Shown here: one piece after another, positions 60,101-64,000 of the stretch
Layout: every line of letters begins with the position of its first letter
How positions within the stretch are numbered: the first letter of the stretch is position 1
Source of the DNA: a bacterium
GTDB taxonomy: Bacteria > Elusimicrobiota > Elusimicrobia > Elusimicrobiales > UBA9959
NCBI GenBank assembly: GCA_021811185.1
Contig: JAJZPL010000012.1
Location: 1-64,000 of the forward strand
DNA: 64,000 nucleotides
Reading direction: 5' to 3'
The notes under the pieces: generated by a model
Told to the model about the DNA's origin: nothing
The model's database searches: none
The model's input: only the letters and a program-made list of their open reading frames with translations
Program-made: the position numbers and the translations under genes

Positions 60101-60271
60101 GCTCCGGCTTTGCAGTTTGTAACTACCGGCTCAAAACCCGCCTGCGCGGCGGCATACCGCGGCGCGATGTTCTATGCGCAGAGCGCTTCCGGTACGGCGG
60201 ACGTCCTGTATATCTGCATGAAGATGTCCACAGACGCCTACCAGTGGGTGCAGGCGGCTATAGGTAATTAA
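54131..60271 (+). CDS. Giant secreted YadA-head-like repeat protein
   Basis: A 2046-residue protein with a signal peptide. Residues ~190-1200 are runs of YadA/Hep_Hag head repeats (for example ASGGESVVAGGYNNTAGG), in three large blocks. Each block is preceded by a spacer built from GISTGxPYAALDxVSTGTASN, YAQIWRNGSGVEVASMTS and DNLGxHTATQxLNMAQFPVVNVSSL. Residues ~1310-1530 switch to a second repeat type, DNVFVGYTAGHNNTTGTDN. The final ~400 residues are VGIGTT.P..LHV-type fibre repeats ending CMKMSTDAYQWVQAAIGN. No YadA anchor is present, so it must be held by other means or released. A likely adhesive fibre. Confidence 0.8.
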   Translation: MKSFSLGNDRLYIPSWLAPSEAALLLLLSCPFTVYAAEFRVVDKLTSNGYAVLKSSAEVRGLLGISTGTPYAALDIVSTGTASNVYAQIWRNGSGVEVASMTSEGTLYATVAKGDNLGSHTATQNLDMAQHSVINVASVAMAGDGLRITTSVFAGASGVFISTGGAIQTVGAGYGPVVGNARGMGAVDLQTSRSAATQVASEEFAVIGGGAKNTASGWGAISGGGYLNNASGMLTVIAGGTENTASGWGTTIGGGGYNIAIDVGGTIGGGTWNSVSDTASTVAGGEDNVASYWAAAVGGGSYNLASGEASTIAGGMDNTASGRWSAIDGGYENSAAGDYSWAFGYYSSSTANGTFTRSDSQGVQTDNTVVDRTLFKNRGGFLITGSTNPAMTGALDRGMFVTGNGLVGISTGVPYAALDVVSSGTASNIYVQIWRNGSGVEVASMTSQGKLFADGSGLTGISTSGGGDSLGTHIATQTLNMAQFPVVNVSSLAMVGDGLRITTSVFAGASGIFISNGGAIQTVGAGDGPVVGNARGVGAVDLQTSRDYPAQVASGDFSVVSGGDDNEATGPESTVGGGYSNSAGAQAATVSGGYGNSAANYAATIGGGEQNVAGNGGATVGGGYRNQATGDSSMIGGGGDNVASGKFATIAGGEVNSASGSWDATVSGGWANTAGNDEATVSGGANNAASGYAAGVSGGEDNSASGDYSSVSGGHNNLVSGEYSGVAGGNYNFVYGSSSFVGGGDNNRGYNYYSAVVGGESNWAYANDSFVGGGSSNGTYGEYSSILGGINNRAYGFASSVVAGDRAYAAGDYSFAGGRGSSSTAAGAFTWADSRSNSALTINSVADRTLFKNSGGFLITGSTNTNMTGAKDRGMLVTGSGLVGISTGVPYAALDVVSTGTASNIYAQIWRNGSGVEVASMTSTGVLYATIPNAGGDNLGDHTATQDLNMAQFPVVNVSSLAMVGDGIRIATSVYAGASGIFISTSGQVMTLGPGTGTVPPGARGLGAVDLQTYRTAAAQVASGPYSVIAGGEENTAVEWDDVVSGGDYNTASGGESVVAGGYNNTAGGYDSAVSGGYNNSATGETSVVSGGNDNTSSGGESVIAGGSNNAADGAWAVIGGGAYNQANYPNATVSGGMQNYANGDFSSIPGGRNNSVTNLYSLAAGYAAQSTSSGTFTWADSQGVGVSNNVIDRTVFKNRGGFKITAQTGVISANLAMLEVVSTGTLSTQYAQIWRDSTGLVVASMTANGKLSTLQPLPGDNLGNHTATQDLLLGGNDIYNASTITATGDITAARYQINGSTVLAVLPGTGSFGVGPGAGRVNAVGGNYNVYVGKDAGYSNTTGDDNVFVGYTAGHNNTTGTDNVFLGEEAGYYNVSGNWNFYLGTRAGIHSTSNDNIFIGSDSGYTNTTGSQNMFIGSSAGTSNDTGSENIFMGYYAGYYNVGGLKNTYVGLESGYQNVSGQMNSIFGYKAGLGVSGNSYSSNSLFGYYAGKALTTGSNNLLLGWQAGDALTSGASNIVIGYNQDASAPTASNELNIGGVLYGDLSAKTIGISTRAPQAALDIVSTGTASNIYAQIWRDGSGNVVSSMTSTGVLYPSVSGSDNTKVAKTGDTMTGALYLSSTTISPSSVTLLGALNVVNGNVGIGTTGPTYHLQVESSANNQFQVTGLGTSYGGSILANIYSQRNVAGTDALLQVGSAYAPNTLYVQDSGNVGIGNAAPAGALEVSNSYNGTSQGGELYITNNYSSGSGTRVADLMFRLTDSVGTRKPAAMIQALSNNQDSSTGDNLLFYTRTADATPTEKVRIDNNGNVGIGTTTPRSILHVREAGNGSYSYIQGGVLGGDGTAFGSADTIPVVSGNGFDGYNGLALIPAIWGGSATADAHNVIYIGGTQRNSGAISASLAFANWGYFTGTGSLAGGLGNAVAQADAVKFHFELADLGSAFAQSLTLRSRSASGTDTNALTVLSNGSVGIGMAAPAGARLVVQNSGDGAPALQFVTTGSKPACAAAYRGAMFYAQSASGTADVLYICMKMSTDAYQWVQAAIGN
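54300..57780 (+). repeat. Three ~1.0-1.4 kb intragenic duplications
   Basis: Blocks starting near 54300, 55340 and 56760 begin with almost the same sequence (GGNATTTCCACCGG..., then TGGCGCAACGGCTC) and carry nearly identical stretches such as GGCGACGGCCTGCGCATTAC at ~54560 and ~55617. Together with partial units near 57780 and 58790 they show how the giant gene grew by segment duplication. Confidence 0.75.
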
Positions 60272-60282
60272 GGGCCGATAAA

Positions 60283-63200
60283 ATGCAAAAACGACTCTAT
60301 GCCCTTTTCGCCTCTTTGCTTATCCTTGGCGGCTGGTTCGTTTGGCGCGGTACTCTTAATAACCAGTTCCTGTATGACGACGATACTTTTGTAGTCCTTA
60401 ATAAGTCCATAAGAAGCCTGACCCCGCCGCTTAAGTTCTTCAGCCCGGATTCCTCTTCGCACGACGCGCAGATGAACCACGACGTCTGGAGGCCGCTCAC
60501 TACCTTCAGTTACGCTCTAAATTACAGGATCAGCGGGCTTAACCCGCGCTCTTTCCATCTGGCCAACGTCGTTCTTCATATCATAAACGGGCTGTTGATC
60601 TTCTGGCTGGCGCTAATGGTATTGAGAGGCGGGGATGGCGCAGTTGTTCCCGGCCCAGGCAATTTCCGCTATATTCCCGCTTTTATCGCCGCTCTTGTTT
60701 TTCTTATCCACCCCATGCAGACTGAAACCGTGGCCTGGGTGAGCCAGCGTTCCAGCCTTTTATCCCTTTCATTCTTCCTGCTTTCCTTTATAGCCTACCT
60801 GGGCGCCACCGGCGGCCGGCGCCTTAGCCGGCGCTCGGCCGGCCTGTACTTGCTGTCGCTGGCGGTATTCTGCCTGGCCCTGCTCTCAAAGGAGATGTCC
60901 GCCTCTCTGCCCATTATCCTGTGGGGCTATGAATACTTCGTGAACCGTGAAAAATCCGTTAAAGCTGCATTCATAGTTTCCCCTTTCGCGGCTATCGTTA
61001 TTTTCTTTATGATGGCGCGCTCGCTGGCCCTGGGCCAGACGGCGCAGACGGTATATTGGGCCGGCGGGCCCGTACCGCAGCTGCTCACCATGATAAAGGG
61101 TTTCGCGTATTATGTGAAACTTACGTTTCTCCCGTATCCGCTTAGCGTCGAATATCTGTTCCCGGTAAAGCAAAAACTCGACGCGGAGCTGCTTGGCTAT
61201 CTGGCTATGTTCGCCGGTTTAGGCTGGGCTGCGTGGAAGCTTAAGGCGAAATATCCGGCCGCCTCGTTCGGTATTTTCCTGTTCTTCGCGGCTTTGGGCC
61301 CGGTTTCAAACATTATCCCCATACGCACCATAATCAATGAAAGGTTCCTTTACTTCTCCATATTCGGTTTCGGGCTGGCTGCCGGCTGCCTGGCGCAGGC
61401 GGCGGCGCGCCGGTTTTCAGGGACTTCGTTCTTATCTTCGGCTTATCTGCCGCTTGCCGCCGCTTCCGTGTTCCTTTTGTACGCCTATGTTTCCATGGCC
61501 CGCAACCTGGACTGGTTCGACCATTATTCCTTTGTGACCGCCAATCTTAAGACCTGCCCGCAGTCAGCCACGCTGCATTACGGCATGGGGCGGGCTTATG
61601 CCTCCAAAGGCCTGTTCGACAAAGCCTCGGATGAGTTCGAACTGGCGCTCAAGATAGACCCGCAGTACGCGCAGGCCATGGCCGATATAGGCCGTATAGC
61701 CGCCAAAAAGGGAGACAATAACGAGGCCATAAGCAGGTACAGGGAGTCGGTGCAGAAGAAGGTGGACTACTTCGAGGGGCTGCATAATCTGGGGATAGCC
61801 TATTTCAACAAGAAGGATTACAAGAACGCCGTAAAGGCGCTGGAGAAAGCCGTAGCCATACGTCCGGCTGACCTGGAGGCGCGGCATAACCTGGCGGCGG
61901 CTTACGCTTATTCCGGGGACCTCAGGAAAGGCGTAGAAATGTGCCGTGCCATAATTGCAGCGGCGCCCAATATGGCGCGCACCCGCAAAAACCTGGCTCT
62001 GTTCGAGAGCGCCTTGGCGCGGCAATACCCCACCCCTCCGGCCGGGCTGCCGGTGTCGGCATTTATAAAAAATAATTTCCGCTATGATGTGGTGGGGGGA
62101 AAACTGGCTTCGGCAAGCGCGGACTATGTGAAGGTTTCAACTGCCGGCTGGTACGAAACAGCCCCGGGCTATATGGGCTCGGCGCAGCCGCGTGAGGCTT
62201 TAAAGCCTGAAGAAGCCAGGGCTTTAGCGGCATTTGCCGCGAACAGGGGCGGGGTCGCGGATGCCCTTGTTTTCAGCATGGCTCCGTCTTATAACGGAGG
62301 TTATAAGATAAACTACCGCGGGGCTGAAATAAATTTAAAACCGGTACGCGGCGCTTCCGCGGCGGGGCATGTCGAAGACGGCGGCATAGGCTATGCCGCG
62401 GCGGAAAAAGGTACCGACGTCTTTTACGCCGTCTATCCCGGCGGCGGTTTCGAGCAGCTGCTGGTGCTGCGGAATAAAAATGCGCCTGTCGAATTCCAGT
62501 GGGAAATGACGGTATCCAGCGGCGCGGTCCCTGTGTTGAATACCGACGGGACCCTCGGCGCGGCCGGTTTGTCGCTTTCCAGGCCGCTGGTCTTTGACAG
62601 CGCAGGCAAAACGGCAGGCGGGATCTGGGAACTGAAGTCTTCCTCCGCGGCCGCGGAGAATAAATATCTTCTTGCCATGCGTTTCGACAGTACAGGCCTT
62701 AAATACCCGCTGCTGATAGACCCGGCCTGGGCCGCCGCGGGTTCGATGAGCGCGGGGCGGATCTCCCATACCGCTACGCTGTTGCCCAACGGCAAGGTTC
62801 TTATGGCAGGCGGACTTAACGACATCGCGTATTTATCCAGCGCCGATATTTATGACCCTTCATCCGGAACCTGGTCCACCACCGCCCCCATGAATACCCT
62901 GCGGGCGGTCCATACCGCCACTTTGCTGCCGAACGGCAAAGTGCTCGTCGCGGGCGGCAGTTCAGGGACGAGCACATACCTGTCAACGTCACAGCTCTAC
63001 GATCCTTCAACCGGCGCCTGGTCAACTACAGGCTCATTGAGCACTATGCGCAGTTCCCATACAGCCACACTGCTGCCAAATGGCAAAGTGCTTGTTGTCG
63101 GGGGAGGGAACGCGGGAGGAAAACTATCCACGGCAGAGCTTTATGACCCGGCATCCGGAACCTGGGCTACCACCAACGCGATGAATACGGCGCGGTATGG

Positions 63201-64000
63201 CCACACCGCTACGCTGCTGCCTAACGGCAAGGTGCTTGTGGCCGGCGGCTCGAACGGAGCCGTTGTTTATTCCACCGCCCAGCTGTACGACCCGTCGACC
63301 GGCACCTGGGCCACTACCAATGCTATGAGTACGGGTCGGTATTGTCACACCGCTACGCTGCTGCCTAACGGCAAAGTACTTGTGACCGGGGGAACGGCGG
63401 ATGGAACCAACGCTTTGTCCACCGCCCAGCTCTACGACCCATCGGCCGGCACCTGGGCCACTACCAATGCGATGAGTACCACTCGTATGTTTCATGTCGC
63501 TACCTTGCTGCCAAACGGCAATGTGCTTGTGGCCGGAGGGTATGGAAGCGCCGGACTCGTTACCGCCGCGCTTTATAGTACTTCGGCAGGCACGTGGTCT
63601 GCCACCGGATCAATGAGCACTGACAGGGATAGTGGTCATACGGCCACCTTGTTGCCCAGTGGCGATGTTCTTGTTGCCGGAGGGATGGATTCGGCCTCTA
63701 CCGGCATTGCTAATGCCCAGCTTTACAGCCCCGCCACCGGAAGTTTTTCGGCTACGGGGTCAATGGCCGTGGGAAGACTGCGGCATACGTCTACGCTGCT
63801 GCCCAACGGGAAAGTGCTTTTAGCCGGAGGCACCGATAACGTGTCCGTCAGCCTGTCCACGGCGGAGTTGTATGATCCTGCGAGCGGGACCTGGGCCACG
63901 ACCGGGAGCATGCTTACGCCCAGGGCGTTTCATACGGCTACGCTGCTGCCCAGCGGAAAAGTGCTTATAGCCGGCGGTAAAGCCTCCACAATGCTTTACG
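60283..64000 (+). CDS. TMTC-like mannosyltransferase-TPR-Kelch fusion (3' end outside window)
   Basis: An open frame of ~1239 codons runs off the right edge and is therefore missing from the track. Residues ~1-400 form a GT-C type membrane protein with about 10-11 helices: QFLYDDDTFVVLNKSI, RPLTTFSYALNYRISGLNPRSFHLANVVLH, FLIHPMQTETVAWVSQRSSLL, SKEMSASLPIILW. These match the TMTC/DUF1736 O-mannosyltransferase layout. Residues ~415-580 are TPRs (GMGRAYASKGLFDKASDEFELALKIDP). The usual family end is passed without a stop. An ~240-residue beta domain and at least eight Kelch repeats (SHTATLLPNGKVLVAGG, LYDPSTGTW) follow in frame. Reading-frame continuity was checked at several points (mod 3). 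Confidence 0.85.
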   Translation, partial: MQKRLYALFASLLILGGWFVWRGTLNNQFLYDDDTFVVLNKSIRSLTPPLKFFSPDSSSHDAQMNHDVWRPLTTFSYALNYRISGLNPRSFHLANVVLHIINGLLIFWLALMVLRGGDGAVVPGPGNFRYIPAFIAALVFLIHPMQTETVAWVSQRSSLLSLSFFLLSFIAYLGATGGRRLSRRSAGLYLLSLAVFCLALLSKEMSASLPIILWGYEYFVNREKSVKAAFIVSPFAAIVIFFMMARSLALGQTAQTVYWAGGPVPQLLTMIKGFAYYVKLTFLPYPLSVEYLFPVKQKLDAELLGYLAMFAGLGWAAWKLKAKYPAASFGIFLFFAALGPVSNIIPIRTIINERFLYFSIFGFGLAAGCLAQAAARRFSGTSFLSSAYLPLAAASVFLLYAYVSMARNLDWFDHYSFVTANLKTCPQSATLHYGMGRAYASKGLFDKASDEFELALKIDPQYAQAMADIGRIAAKKGDNNEAISRYRESVQKKVDYFEGLHNLGIAYFNKKDYKNAVKALEKAVAIRPADLEARHNLAAAYAYSGDLRKGVEMCRAIIAAAPNMARTRKNLALFESALARQYPTPPAGLPVSAFIKNNFRYDVVGGKLASASADYVKVSTAGWYETAPGYMGSAQPREALKPEEARALAAFAANRGGVADALVFSMAPSYNGGYKINYRGAEINLKPVRGASAAGHVEDGGIGYAAAEKGTDVFYAVYPGGGFEQLLVLRNKNAPVEFQWEMTVSSGAVPVLNTDGTLGAAGLSLSRPLVFDSAGKTAGGIWELKSSSAAAENKYLLAMRFDSTGLKYPLLIDPAWAAAGSMSAGRISHTATLLPNGKVLMAGGLNDIAYLSSADIYDPSSGTWSTTAPMNTLRAVHTATLLPNGKVLVAGGSSGTSTYLSTSQLYDPSTGAWSTTGSLSTMRSSHTATLLPNGKVLVVGGGNAGGKLSTAELYDPASGTWATTNAMNTARYGHTATLLPNGKVLVAGGSNGAVVYSTAQLYDPSTGTWATTNAMSTGRYCHTATLLPNGKVLVTGGTADGTNALSTAQLYDPSAGTWATTNAMSTTRMFHVATLLPNGNVLVAGGYGSAGLVTAALYSTSAGTWSATGSMSTDRDSGHTATLLPSGDVLVAGGMDSASTGIANAQLYSPATGSFSATGSMAVGRLRHTSTLLPNGKVLLAGGTDNVSVSLSTAELYDPASGTWATTGSMLTPRAFHTATLLPSGKVLIAGGKASTMLY
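62740..64000 (+). repeat. Kelch-coding tandem repeats
   Basis: About eight units of roughly 150-170 bp recur, each containing variants of ACGCTGCTGCCTAACGGCAA followed by GTGCTTGTGGCCGG. They encode Kelch blades and continue past the window end. Confidence 0.85.

Overview
The window is a GC-rich, gene-dense chromosomal segment from a Gram-negative (diderm) bacterium. It encodes FadL-type and other beta-barrel proteins, TolC/RND efflux, lipid-independent secreted proteins with Sec signal peptides, and periplasmic metal-binding proteins. The mix of giant secreted rung-repeat proteins, FlgD/sorting-like C-termini, a TMTC-like mannosyltransferase, many stand-alone receiver domains and Hdr/Qmo redox genes would fit an environmental Elusimicrobiota-like lineage. 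That assignment is an impression from gene content, not a measurement. No rRNA, tRNA or CRISPR array was seen.

Layout. 0-5.6 kb: housekeeping genes (class III cyclase, an E. coli-like inosine-guanosine kinase, FKBP, nitroreductase, YceH). 5.7-8.2 kb: two secreted unknowns. 8.3-15.8 kb: a sulfur/redox block with a YeiH transporter, a BigR/SqrR-like ArsR repressor behind a clear promoter-operator, TusA, an FlpD-like protein, two HdrA-like flavoproteins, a QmoC-like membrane subunit, a CGGC protein and DsrE2. This is probably a route for electrons from sulfane-sulfur carriers to or from the quinone pool. 15.9-20.5 kb: a FadL porin, then an ECF-sigma operon with three copies of one ECF promoter, one of which faces away and appears to drive a ~55-nt small RNA ending at its own terminator. 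20.5-23.1 kb: DUF134, NifX-like and NifU-like genes, a second ECF sigma factor and thioredoxin; then TauE with DUF1634. 24-27.2 kb: a Zn/Mn uptake operon lacking an ATPase. 27.2-32.5 kb: a TolC-RND-DUF2892 operon lacking a membrane-fusion gene. 32.8-42.2 kb: receivers, alanine aminotransferase, an HD-GYP regulator, a RAYT transposase inserted just before an Nramp transporter, and a ClpP-class/NfeD membrane protease. 42.3-47.3 kb: an island of seven response regulators without a kinase. 47.5-64 kb: an array of large secreted repeat proteins that share modules, one of them frameshifted, ending in a TMTC-TPR-Kelch fusion that runs off the window.

The strongest unexplained signals are: the three-copy ECF promoter (spacing N13 in all three) with a predicted sRNA at 17.2 kb; a ~130-bp structured element present twice (9.9 and 31.1 kb), in the same orientation relative to transcription and with diverged but perfectly self-complementary arms; and GGGGAC-ended palindromes between convergent genes that resemble the ends of the resident RAYT.
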